Shown here: one piece after another, positions 46,063 through 57,236 of the stretch
How the letters are laid out: each line of letters opens with the position of its first letter
Position numbering within the stretch: the stretch's first letter is position 1
Source of the DNA: Crotalaria pallida
Taxonomy: Eukaryota > Streptophyta > Magnoliopsida > Fabales > Fabaceae
DNA length: 64,000 nucleotides
Assembly: GCA_037953625.1 (NCBI GenBank)
Contig: CM075652.1
Coordinates: forward strand, 71,329,501 to 71,393,500
Direction: 5' to 3'
Translations under genes and position numbers: made by a program
Notes under the pieces: model-generated
Databases searched by the model: none
What the model was told of the DNA's origin: nothing
Seen by the model: only the letters and a program-made list of their open reading frames with translations

Positions 46063-47298
46063 TTCTCCCCAACTTAAATATTTCTCGTCCTCGAGAAATA
46101 CGTTGTGGATTGGGCAGCGGGGCACACATTCTTTCGTCACTTCGATTCTCATAAGAACTCCTTCCTCTCGCTTTGTGGTCATACTTCTTTTTGCTGGTCT
46201 AATCCACCTTGCCTTGCTCCTTGTTCGTCGCTTTTAGACGAAGAAGTTCCATTCGTACCATCCATTGCGTGTCGAATCAGGTTAAGTCCATCAGACTAAC
46301 CAAAAATGATGCCGCTCCCTTAGCTGAGTGTCGTCACAGAAAGTCCAACCATGGGTATGGACTTAGGGGAAATAAAGCAAACAAAATTTCACACATCTCA
46401 CCTAAAAATCCTCAGATTGTCACTACCTTTTACAGCTTAAGTTCTTACTACCTCATACTAATCACTCCTTTCTTCAGTTCTTCTTCTAGTCTTAACGTTT
46501 TCGTTTATCATTCTTCTAACTTAAGAGAGTTCTACTTCGACTTGGGTTTACTTTCACCTTAGATCCATCCCAAACACCAATCAAGCCTATCAATCTCACC
46601 ATCTAGGCCTCTAATTACGGGGTATGGCAATCCTAATCCTCAATTTTCCTCTAACAACCGGTAACATACGCTTCCTTTCTTCCTTGTGACTCCCCAACTT
46701 GGATTAAACTTATGACTAAATCCACTGAGACCTTATATCCTCACTTAGTTCTAACCATTTATCCTTCCTTGATAGTTCAAGCCTAATCTATTTGGGTAAC
46801 TATAATACTTCTAACTTCTTAATTCGGGCTAATGACCCTCAAGTAGGATTGGTAAAGCTATGGGTTGATAGTAAAACTTATGAAGAAAAGGTTTGAATTT
46901 CAATAGTACTAACTATTTTGTTGAAGCAAGTCAACAAACACGGGAATTCAGAGATAACATCCTATATCTTTAAGGGTATCAGTTATCCTTGTACAGAAGG
47001 CACGCTAAGGTTAATAAACTTAAGTCTTACAAGTACTAATGGAATATCATAGGGTGTGGTTTCTTAGTCTTAGAATCTATTCACGGTGATCTACTCCTTC
47101 AAGCTTCAGAACCAATAGGTTTCTCAAACTAACATGGTCGATACTAAGTCGTAAACGAAGTTTTACATCCTAGAAGGATGAGGACCTAAACCTATGATCC
47201 TATACTTACGCTAGCAAACACACAGAGTCACACACAAGCAAAGCATGTAAGCCCATGCTTAAGGCCACTAAGGATTACCATAAGCTCTGATACCATTC
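46063..47298 (-). other. Internal region of G with PBS and polypurine tract
   Basis: On the minus strand it begins GAATGGTATCAGAGCTTATG (PBS at 47284-47295) and ends CTCGAGGACGAGAAATATTT plus TAAGTTGGGGAGA. Only about 1.2 kb and no gag or pol motif. Much of it is C/T-rich on the plus strand. Confidence 0.8.
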
Positions 47299-50200
47299 TG
47301 TAACAGCCCGATTTTCGTAAACCAAAATAATTAACTTTTTGGCATTAAAGTTACCAAAAATGAGGCCAAAATTTATTTTTTTTGTAAAACATTGTTAAGT
47401 GTCTGAGGACGTTGTTGAGAAATCGTTGTTGTACTTCAACATTCTTTTTGCTGGAAACCGAGTTGTTACGAAAACATTTATTTTAATAAAACTTTCACTA
47501 TCATAAAAGACTGGTTTCCAAATCATCATGATATTTCCAAAAGATTACATTGTTTGATTTTCAAAATAAAGTAGACCTTAGTACAGGATGTAAAACTCAG
47601 CCAGAATACATGAGTGGCACATTGCTTGGTAATCCTTGACTCAAAATATAACTTACAAGCTTAACCTAAATACGCTACTTTCGCTTTCTTCTAATGAAGA
47701 TCTCCGGATGAAGCTCTCCTTCCCTCTCGCACCCTTTCTTCGCTCCAGAAGATGAAGTCACCCTCGTGGCTGCTTTTCAGTTGTCACTCAGCTCTATCTT
47801 CACCTCGACTTTAGTGATGGTCTTCATGTGATACTCCGTCTGCCCGTTGAGATATCAGCAGCACCGATATGCCAACGAACAGGAGAGAGTAAGCGATCCG
47901 AACGACGAATCGTCGACGGTGTGGAATTACGATAGGTAAAATAATAGGACCATACAAGCACACAATACCACACACAAACACACACGATGATCAAGCATGT
48001 CATCAAACTTATTATGGTTATTGTCTTTTATCCTTGTTATCATCTTTCATTATCTTGTCAACTTACCTTTTCATTCTTTCCTTTCTCTCTCTCTCTTCCT
48101 TTTTCATACACAACTTCTATTTTCAGCCAGTCTTATCAATTCAAAGTCTTTTATGATTGGGAAGCTCCAAGGTATCATCAAAGTACTCATATTCGTTCTC
48201 GTCTGTCACTCACGTCTACATCTCCTGGGTCATCCACCCAACCTAGTCGGAAGAAAACAGGAGTACAGGACCTTTAACACGCGGGCACGACAGCTGTCAC
48301 AACACATAAATGGTCCCAGACCAGGAGGATCTCGTCCTCAAATCATTTCAATAATAACAAGGCTCACTGTCCACGCAGTGGCAAACACAATGCCCCGTTC
48401 CAGTCCGTCTCACTGTTCTCGATTTGCAATCTAGAGGGCGACAGTATGTTTCTAGTGGGCCCGCAGAACATACCACGGCATTAGACCCAGTCCCCACCAC
48501 GTTAGTGCACCACATGTGGAGTTCGTTCTGCCCAGAAACATACTCTAGACTTCTTGACGTTTCACCGTCATCGTCCTCCCCTAATGCAATCTCGTCCTAA
48601 GTATCCGCAGATACTTATCGTTTCTTCCTCTCCACTACTTCGCACTCTCATACCTCACCGCGTGTCTTTTAAGTCTTTTATCTTTTTAATTAACCTAAGG
48701 TCGGCCCATCCTTCGTGCAACCCTTCAATGAGTCCCGACCACTAACTTGGCACAATCTTTCTCTCAACATATCTCACATAGCACAGAGCTGGGGTCACAT
48801 CAATGATTCTCCACTCATATCTCATCTCACAAAATACTATTCACCATCTCTCTTAGCAATCTCCTTCCACAATCTTTTCTTAAACGTTCTTAAAATACCA
48901 TTTCATAAACTTTCACAAAAACCTCATTTCATAAAAATTTTCACAAAATTCCCTTTTCCAAATTTTCCCAAAATCTAGTCTGACAATTACTCAAAACTAC
49001 TTTTCAAGGACTTTCTTAAAAATCTCTTTTCATAAGGTTTCTAAAATCTCTTTCCACAGCCCTTCACAAAATTTCCTTTCAAAAACTTTCCTGGAAACAC
49101 TTTTTCACATTTCTCAAAACCTCCTTTCAAAAACATTTTCAAAAGAATTTATTTTCACAAACCCTTTTCAAAAAAATTCCTTTTCACCATTCTCCACAAA
49201 ATCTCTTTTCAAAAACCTTTTTCCAAAAACTGCTTTTCAAAAACTTTTTCAAAAAGTACAACTTTGCTGGGTGCTAATGGAGGAGCAAGCTCAACTCAAC
49301 ACCAGTCCCAGACTAAAACCAAAACAAAAGGAACCCAGTTCCGCTCAAGTCACATTTCATTCCAACATTCAACATCACCTTCCCCAGCTCTGGCTCGTTC
49401 TCAACATCATCATTTGTTCTTTTCCCCAATCTCAATTCTTTATTTCTTTCTATTCTCTCAGTTTCATTACTTTCTGAACTTATTCTTTTCACTTTCATTT
49501 CTTATACAGGACATAACAGAAGTCCATCAGTCTTTTGCTCATTTAAGTTCACAGTATTTCATTACATCAGGCATAGATAAATAAATACAGTAAAATAAAG
49601 CATCAAGCACACAATCCACTCACAACAACAATGTGGTCTTCGTTACCTTCGTATAAGTGGCCACACAATCAAACAATTGCCACTTATATTACTGACTATG
49701 GACCACTAAGTTCCGATCTTTGAGATGATACGGAACGTCCTAATATATCACCTAAACACCACAGTGTCTTAGGATAGCTTCTCTCTCACCTGAGGTCCAG
49801 CAATGTAATGCGTACCGTCTCCTCGAATCCTTTTTGGTTGTCGGCTGCCCCAATCCCTTGTCTTTAAGATTTCCTCGTACTAAATAAAATACACTTACGT
49901 TATTATCTTGTTCTAAGAAAATCTTTTCTTAATTCGTGACACTTTCCGTTCTTAACCGAAAGACTTAAAACATTATTGTTTTATCAAAACGAATTCTCAT
50001 ATTTCTAGCACTTTAATTATTTTAAAATCATTTGAAAACATTTGACAAAATGATTTAAACCAATTTGTTTGGTTTCTGGTCCATTTTGGACAGCACCTTA
50101 GGCATCGTTTGAAAACACCGAGAAATGCCCCGTTTTCATTCCAGGTTTTTCTTAAATTAATCATTACTTGAAAACTTTGCTTTAAATCACATGAAAACAT

Positions 50201-52849
50201 TTTTAAAGTTAAGAAACAATTTAAAATAATCTGGGACAGCAAAAGGGTTACTTCAGAAAAGAATTATTTTAATCAACATCTGAATTCAGTTATTCACAAA
50301 ACCAATCGTTCAATCTTAATTATAAGTTAAACATTCATTTTCAAACAAACACTCACAAACAAACATTTCGAATCAATCAAGACAACTTAATATGTCATGG
50401 TGCCATGTCATTTCTAAATAATTTCTTTAAATTAAAATTAACACTTTATTAATTAGAAACATATAACAAATTTAGTCGATCATCACAAACAGTCATGTAA
50501 CTCACAAATAGTTTTGGTTTCACAAAACAAGGCACTCGGTCATACATGCATTCACACATCAATTTGCATCAAGATTTAAACAAATCATATTTATATTTAT
50601 TTATTCATTTCCCTTTATCTTTAATTAAAACCGGATAAAATCAAGCATCTATGACGAAAGTTCAACATATAAAGTTAACCAAATTTTTCATGAGTTAAGA
50701 ACACTTTTAGAAATTGAAACACCTTGTAATTAAATCTTGGACAGCCAAAACCAAAAATCAAAGTCATAAAAATACTTTTAAAAATAATCAAATGCATCTA
50801 ATCTGTTTCTTCTATCAAAACCGAATGGAATAAGAACCACAACACAAATTTTCTTTAAAATAAAATACAAGACATAACAAGTAAATCACAAAAAGGGATC
50901 TAACCTATTGAACCTAGTAGACCTATACTAGACCGAATCATGATCATGGAAGAAACAAAGTTTTTGGTGCAAAATTTCAACATGCAAGACCTTCAAATAC
51001 CAAATCAAAGACATGTACTTCAATTACATGGTTTAGAAAAATACCACTCCTTTATCTTCATAAAACCGTGACCTCTTGGTTACTTCAAACATATTTTCAT
51101 TTTTATTTTTCTTTTGCATGTGCTTTTAAAATCATGTAAATCAAAGAGAAAACACATTCAAGAAGCTTTTTCATAAAAACAATCATGGTCTCTTTGATTT
51201 TAAGGCTTGACCGAAAACCAATTAACAAAAATCAAGAAGAAAACTTAAATCCTTAACTTTGAAACACACATAGATTTATATCAAAGCAAAATCAATTTGA
51301 CAAAGTTTCTTTCCTTTGTTTTCTCACCAAAACCATAACGTGCAAGCCAAGAAACAACACGTTTTTGAGCAAAAGAATCACATGCAAGACTTAGAAATCA
51401 AGGCCATGGAAAATCAAGGCAAGAATCAAATCTTTTTCAAGGTTAAAACAAAAATCAAAGCCTTTTTGAAAAGAAACCAAGGATCAAAGCTTGAAAAAAT
51501 CAAAGTTAAAGTCAAAGAATTCAAACCACTTAGATCACCTTTAGCAAGCATCAAATCAACATGCATGAACTCAAAACAAAATAGAATTCATCACAACCTA
51601 GTTTGCTAGACATGGCCGAATAGAAGAGTCCATGGTTTTAAGGGTCTACAAGTTTGTGTGGCTCTCGAAAACTCAAGATTAAGACTAAATAAGAGCTTAC
51701 AAACATAGATCTACAAGGAAATTAGACATGCAACAACAAGTGAATCTTACAACACTTGGAAAATTAAGAACTACTTATAACACCCTAGGATCTTCGAATG
51801 GACAAGGAGATAGAGAAGATCTTCAACCTTCTTCACTTGATCTTCAAGAGTCCTAAGGCTTTGGGCTTGATCTTCTTCCTCTTCTCCTCTTGAAGCTCAT
51901 GGTGCCACTCTCTCTCTATGTTTCTGTCTAAGAGTTTGATGTTACTCTTAGAGATTATGTTGTGTTTGGGTGTGGAAAATGAAATGTGAAGGAAAATGAA
52001 TGGGAGTGCCACGGTTAAGGGCCTAAATAAACAACCAAGCATTTCTCTTCTTACCCTTAAAGAGATTCGGCCAAGAGTGTGACTAAAGGGGTAATATTGG
52101 CTATATGGAAGCTTGCATGGCTCAAGCCAAGCCATGAGACAAATGGAAGAGAATTAGGCTTAATCTTGGATCCTATTGGTTGGTCAAACTATTTACTATA
52201 CTTAACACTAAACTAAACCTATATGCTACTTGGCTACTAACTTAGGGTGCAAGAAAGTCAAAAGTTGCATCATATATGCACAACACACACACATACACGA
52301 CCGACACATGTGCACACACATGCACCTTAAATTCATTTTTATTTTCTTAATCCTTAATAAATCACTCCTACTTGATCCTTCTATTCTTCATGTGGCCGAA
52401 CTTCTCACACACACACATATAATTTCATTACATGTTATCATAACAAGCACATGGCATGGAATCATGGAGTAATACTCATACATATCTAAGCATGCATACT
52501 ATACCTTATATTTCACATTTAAACACACCATGTTTTCTTCTCAAACACACGACACACATACATATTCACATTCATGCATTATGTTTTCATTTCTTAATTA
52601 ATTCTATTTTAGAACATCTAATCACACAATCACACATCCAATACACATTAGCTAGCACATCTATTAGGAAACAATTTCTTTCTTATGAAAATGTCCTTGT
52701 TTAGAAATCACCATTTCTTTAAAAGCATTCATCATTTTGAAAACGTGACTTAGGAAATTCATTTAAGAAAATACCCTTTTAAAACACTTTCTCAAGAATA
52801 GTTATCTTTAGTATTTTAAATTAATACGAGGAATTTGCGGGGTGTTACA
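47299..52849 (-). repeat. Long 5' LTR of G (5.55 kb)
   Basis: On the minus strand: TGTAACACCCCGC...CGGGCTGTTACA. It contains a TATA-like box (52023-52031), a leader with CTCTAAGAGTAACATC as in F, donor-like CTCAG|GTGAGAGAG (49789), shared F/G segments at 48180-48540, and a branch-like GCTTACTCTCTCC near 47890. Open frames on either strand look like chance frames in biased sequence (for example C/T-rich 48870-49240). Confidence 0.85.
52023..52031 (-). promoter_or_regulatory. TATA-like box in the long LTR of G
   Basis: TTTATTTAG on the minus strand, followed by the C/A-rich leader shared with LTR F. Confidence 0.5.
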
Positions 52850-54235
52850 TGTGGGAACTTGTTCCTAGGCCTGAGTATCATCCGATTATTGGAACTAAAT
52901 GGATTTATAAAAATAAACTTGATGAGGCTGGTTTAATTGTTCGAAACAAAGCTAGGTTAGTTGCACAAGGTTACAACCAGGAAGAGGGGATAGATTATGA
53001 GGAAACATTTTCCCCTGTTGCTAGGTTGGAAGCCATTAGACTGCTTTTAGCTTTTGCATGCATTTTAGATTTTAAATTATATCAGATGGACGTAAAGAGT
53101 GCCTTTCTTAATGGTTTTATAAATGAAGAAGTTTATGTGTGTCAACCTCCCGACTTTGAAAGTTATGAACACCCGGATTATGTTTTTAAATTGAAAAAGG
53201 CTTTGTACGGTCTCAAACAAGCTCCTAGAGCGTGGTATGACCGTCTTAGCAAATTTTTTATTAGAAAATAATTTTGAAAGAGGGAAGGTTGATAACACAC
53301 TTTTTATTAAAAAGAAAGGAAAAGACATTCTTTTAGTTCAAATTTATGTAGATGATATTATTTTTGGTGCTACTAATGAAACCCTTTGCAAGGATTTTTC
53401 GAGTATGATGTAGGAAGAGTTCGAGATGTCTATGATGGGCGAGCTGAACTTTTTCCTGGGATTGCAAATAAAACAAGCAAAGGATGGGATTTTCATTAGC
53501 CAAACAAAGTACTAAAAGGAACTATTGAAAATATTTGGCATGGATAAGGCCAAGGCAGTAGCAACACCTATAAGCACATCTTGCTATTTGGACAAAGATG
53601 AAGGAGGTAAATCCATAGAAATCACTAAATATCGAGGTATAATCGGATCCCTTCTCTATTTAACTGCAAGTAGGCCGGATATAATGTTTAGTGTTTGTTT
53701 ATGTGCTCGTTTTCAATCGAATCCAAAAGAAACGCACATGGTTGCTGCCAAACGTATAATGAAATATCTGTCTTGCACAACTGACATGGGTTTATGGTAC
53801 CCCAAAGGTTCTTCGTGTATTCTTGTTGGGTATTCTAATTCTGACTTTGCTGGGTGCAAAGTAGATAGAAAAAGCACTAGCGGCACTTGTCATCTTCTTG
53901 GCAATTCTTTGGTATCATGGGCTAGCAAGAAACAATCTAGTGTGGCCCTATCTACAGCTGAGGCTGAATATGTCGCCGCGGGTAGCTGTTGTGCGCAAAT
54001 CTTATGGTTGAAATAGCAACTCCTAGACTTTGGTGTAAGTCTAGATCACATTCCCATAAAATGTGATAATACCAGTGCTATTAGTATTACCAAAAACCCA
54101 GTGCAACATTCTCGTACTAAGCATATAGAGATTCGACACCATTTCATACGTGATCATATTCAAAAGGGTGATTGTATTATTGAGTATGTTGATACGTGAT
54201 CATATTCAAAAGGGTGATTGTATTATTGAGATTCG
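52850..54235 (+). pseudogene. Ty1/copia (SIRE/Maximus-like) RT and RNase H, decayed, part 2
   Basis: RT resumes in the same codon context after the TGTGG duplication: IIGTKWIYKNKLDE, ARLVAQGYNQEEG, FSPVARLEAIR, QMDVKSAFLNGF and KALYGLKQAPRAWYDRL. A frameshift near 53260 is followed by YVDDIIFGAT (53346), the RT catalytic site, and stops near 53412 and 53514. RNase H runs from 53525 (KAVATPIS, GSLLYLTASRPDI, YSNSDFAGC, STAEAEYVAA) to a stop at 54014 and on to HIEIRHHFIRDHIQKGD. The end is scrambled by a 38-nt direct repeat. SIRE elements often have an extra env-like ORF after pol; none is seen here. Confidence 0.9.
54147..54230 (+). repeat. 38-nt direct repeat at the copia pol end
   Basis: The unit beginning TACGTGATCATATTC at 54147-54184 recurs at 54193-54230, then ATTCGACACCATTT (first at 54131) follows again at 54231. 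This is a local mosaic duplication. Confidence 0.9.
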
Positions 54236-54719
54236 ACACCATTTGTATTATTGAGTATATTGAGTATGTCAATTTTTAAAAGCATCTTTTTTTAGATTAA
54301 CTTTATATTGTAATTTTTGGAATTAATGAGTATACAATAACGATGTAAAAGATGCTAATATTTTTGTTGGAAGTCAAGCTAGTGTTGGAAGGCATGCTTC
54401 AAACTCTCTTATGGACTTCAAGTATAAATCAAGATGTTGTTTTGATGTTAACAAGCCAACTCAAGCAAGCTCACAAGTGTCATTCATATTCAAGATTGAA
54501 GACTCAAGCAAGGCATAGTTTAGAAACCTTCTCCTTAGATCATTTGTAAGGTAATGGAGTTCTAATTCTTTAAGAGTTTACAAAAGCCAATAATTTTTTC
54601 ATTTTAAAGTGAGAAGAAGAAAAATGTGTTTTTCATGAAAAAGTGTTTTCTGCATTAATCTTTGTGAAAAAACTTGATGTTACAAAACTCTATATATTTT
54701 TATGTATGTAAGAGAGAGT
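54236..54719 (+). other. Copia downstream region, possibly 3' LTR remnant
   Basis: No ORF. GTTGGAAGTCAAGCTAGTG (54366) and GACTCAAGCAAGGC-type text recall LTRs of SIRE/Maximus elements, but I cannot place the LTR ends. It is cut by element E at 54720 (the preceding AGAGT is the probable target duplication). Confidence 0.35.
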
Positions 54720-55152
54720 TGTAACACCCTATAATTATTTACCCTTAATTCCCCTTATATCAAAAATACGGACTTAAAAATTTATTTTTATTACATTAAA
54801 ATCAACCGTCAAACGGACGGAGTTTTGTTTGTTTTTCGGACTTTTCTAAATCTTCAACCTGATAAACACAATTATTTAGTATCAACAGTAGCTAGCAGGG
54901 CTCAAATATAGAAATAAGTGCATCACATAGTTGCCCCATGGGCTCAAGTGTAAAACATCAACAACAGTGTGTCAGAGTGCCAGCAACAGTACAAAGCATG
55001 CAAAACAAGAGACCATATCCGCAACTATGCCCAAAAATGAATCATAAGCAATGCACAAAAGAAACTATCCCGAGCCTCACTCAAAAGAAGAACACATATA
55101 CATCAAATAATACGGAGGCTTAGGTCAAATCAAAAGTATCTAATCCCAACCC

Positions 55153-55190
55153 TACTCTCCCTGTGAGGGAGAGTACTCCTGCTCGGCCTG
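55153..55190 (-). promoter_or_regulatory. GGCCGAGCAGG word plus hairpin, 3' LTR of E
   Basis: On the minus strand GGCCGAGCAGG is followed by stem TACTCTCCCT, loop CAC and stem AGGGAGAGTA: ten perfect pairs. The 5' LTR copy (62198-62217) has one altered pair. Confidence 0.6.
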
Positions 55191-55470
55191 GTCATGTGTA
55201 AACTCTGCCTCGGTACCTGTGGAAATAGTAAGGAGTGAGTATTACACATAAAATGGGGAAGCAGTTTCCAATTATGACATAATGCTATACTAAGCCAAAC
55301 ACATTTAACAATTCGATAACAATATAATAAAACTCTGCATAACACAATTCATGGTCAACATATCCATAGGTTTTACAATTCAATTATTTCCACTTTGTTC
55401 TTACTCATCACTTTTATCAAGTCTTTTAGTCTATGCTTTTCCAATATAATCACATCTCTTTTCATTTTGT

Positions 55471-55833
55471 CCCTGGTCACGACCTACTGCGTCCGTACTC
55501 ATGCACGGTCACGTCTTACTGCGTCCAGGTATGTTTCCATTATCCCCTGGTCACGACCTACAGCGTTCGCACCCCTGCGCGATCACGTCTTACTGCGTCC
55601 GGGTGTGTTACTTTCATCTTATTCCCCTGGTCACGACCTACTGCATCCGCACTCATGTGCAGTCACGTCTTACTGCGTCCAGGTACATTTTTACTCTCCC
55701 CCGGTCACGACCTACAGCGTCCGCACCCATGCGCGGTCACGTCTTACTGCGTCCGGGTGTATTTACATTCCTTTCCCTGGTCACGACCTACAGCGTTCGC
55801 ACTCATGTGCGATCACGTCTTACTGCGTCCAGG
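55471..55833 (-). repeat. Five-unit tandem array in 3' LTR of E
   Basis: Plus-strand units of about 74 bp begin CC(C)TGGTCACGACCTAC at 55471, 55545, 55626, 55700 and 55774. Each has two half-units, CACGACCTAC(T/A)GCGTCC and CACGTCTTACTGCGTCC. It lies in the putative LTR intron. Confidence 0.9.
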
Positions 55834-56836
55834 AACATTCTCATATTCATTTTCTATAATAACATCTCCTCTTATTCATATCAACCATTTCATTACTCCT
55901 TTCAACCACTTACACTTTATGACAAGTACATTACTCAACTCAATCACCACAGTTCACATTTACATTATCAACTCATCACAATCATATCTTATCGTTTAAT
56001 TAGCACCAATCAACATATTATTAAATTCATCACCATTACATCTCATAATTTATTTAGCACAATTCAACATTTTATCATGATCATCATCATTATCATTGAT
56101 TCATAAATACTATTTATCAACTACCCTTCCTATATGATTTCCATTCTTTGCCTTGGTTTCTAATCATACCATAGCTCACTCATTCAACAAAATAAGCACT
56201 TAAATTATAAACATCACCAAGTCACAAGTTTATCTACCAAATATTAAAATGAAACATATCATCATCTAATTATTTTCCCTAAGTCATAAACTCTACTTAT
56301 TGACTACCCTATGGTATAACCACCTAGACTAACACATAACTCTTAGTACCCATTATATACATATTGTAAACTAAACCCCAGAGTAAGGTAATACTCACTA
56401 TAACCCACTCCTTTCCTCATGCTCTTTCAATTAGAGGGAGAATTTGTGCTTGGAGCACACTTGAGAAGATGCCACAACTCAATAGAGAGGGAGGAACCTA
56501 AAATCCATAAAATAAAGAGACAAACATTAAGCTTTTACCCACAATATTGAGGGAAATTCGTGACCCCCCTTCATGGTTTCTCTATGTTGATGCCTAAAGC
56601 TCCATGAGAGGAAGAGAGAGAGAGAAATTCGAATTCTTAAGGAGAGAAAGAGAAGAACAACATCAACAACCACTTACTTGGAGCAACAAGGAAGGACTTG
56701 TGGATGGACTTGGAGTGATCCTCTTGAGGATTGATTAATGAAAATGGAAGGTTTGGTGCCCTAAGAGAGAGAGGGATTCGAATATGGCAAGAAAGAGAAG
56801 AGAGAACGCTTTAAATTTTTTCTGCACAGACCCACT

Positions 56837-56913
56837 TTAATCGATTAATAATCGATTATGAAGATTCCAACATTCTGGACTTAATCGATTAAGCTGCAGC
56901 TTAATCGATTAAG
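56837..56913 (-). repeat. TAATCGATTA word pairs, including a 34-bp perfect palindrome
   Basis: Two pairs of TTAATCGATTAA-type words. The second pair, 56880-56913, reads CTTAATCGATTAAG, CTGCAG, CTTAATCGATTAAG with shared edges and is its own reverse complement over 34 bp. It lies about 290 bp from the LTR start. Confidence 0.9.
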
Positions 56914-57200
56914 TTGCAGAGTTTTCAGCACCCCAACTTTGAATGGCCATAACTTCTTCGTTACCCGTTGGATCTTCCTCAAATTTTAAGGCAAGCTTCC
57001 TTGCATATCCTACTTCACATCCAACGGTGGAATTTATGTTTTGAGATACCAATCTTATTATTTTAATTTCCTAAGTTCCTATGTTTTAAACCTAAGATTG
57101 CATGCTAATTTGGCTAAGTTTCTCACTCTTGCTCTCACTTCTTCTACCCTAAGACCATCATAACATAAATTACAATATAAGTAAAGTTTGGGATGTTACA

Positions 57201-57216
57201 ATCCTCTCCCACTTAC
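57201..57216 (-). other. Polypurine tract of E
   Basis: GTAAGTGGGAGAGGAT on the minus strand, between CGAGGACGAAATTAGG and the LTR. Confidence 0.92.
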
Positions 57217-57236
57217 CCTAATTTCGTCCTCGAAAT

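Larger units (their letters stand above)
45481..52849 (-). mobile_element. Element G: non-autonomous gypsy element with unequal LTRs
   Basis: Target duplication TGTGG at 45476-45480 and 52850-52854, inside the copia RT. On the minus strand: 5' LTR 52849-47299 (5.55 kb), PBS at 47295-47284, internal 1.24 kb, PPT at about 46076-46063, 3' LTR 46062-45481 (0.58 kb). It has no coding capacity. The LTR family is the same as solo LTR F. Confidence 0.9.
54720..57200 (-). repeat. 3' LTR of E (2.5 kb)
   Basis: On the minus strand TGTAACATCCC...GGGTGTTACA. From the 5' end: TAATCGATTA word pairs (56913-56837), leader, a donor-like site mutated to GAG|GAAAGG (near 56414), a five-unit tandem array, acceptor-like TTTCCACAG|GTACC (55217), and the GGCCGAGCAGG word with hairpin (55153-55175). 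Confidence 0.92.

Noticed and set aside
47987..49584. Several plus-strand ORFs in the long LTR of G
   Set aside because: They are antisense to the element, lie in C/T-rich sequence, and have no counterpart in LTR F.
47695..52677. The 5 kb centre of the long G LTR as a separate nested insertion
   Set aside because: No TSD or element ends at the junctions, and the same sequence is native to solo LTR F, so it belongs to the LTR.
55471..55833. CRISPR-like regular repeats
   Set aside because: Direct tandem units without unique spacers, in plant LTR DNA; not a CRISPR array.
55395..56106. Three overlapping plus-strand ORFs (154, 188 and 201 codons) in the E LTR, also at 62439-63043
   Set aside because: They run through the 74-bp tandem array antisense to the element. 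All three frames are open because the unit lacks stops, so coding is unlikely.
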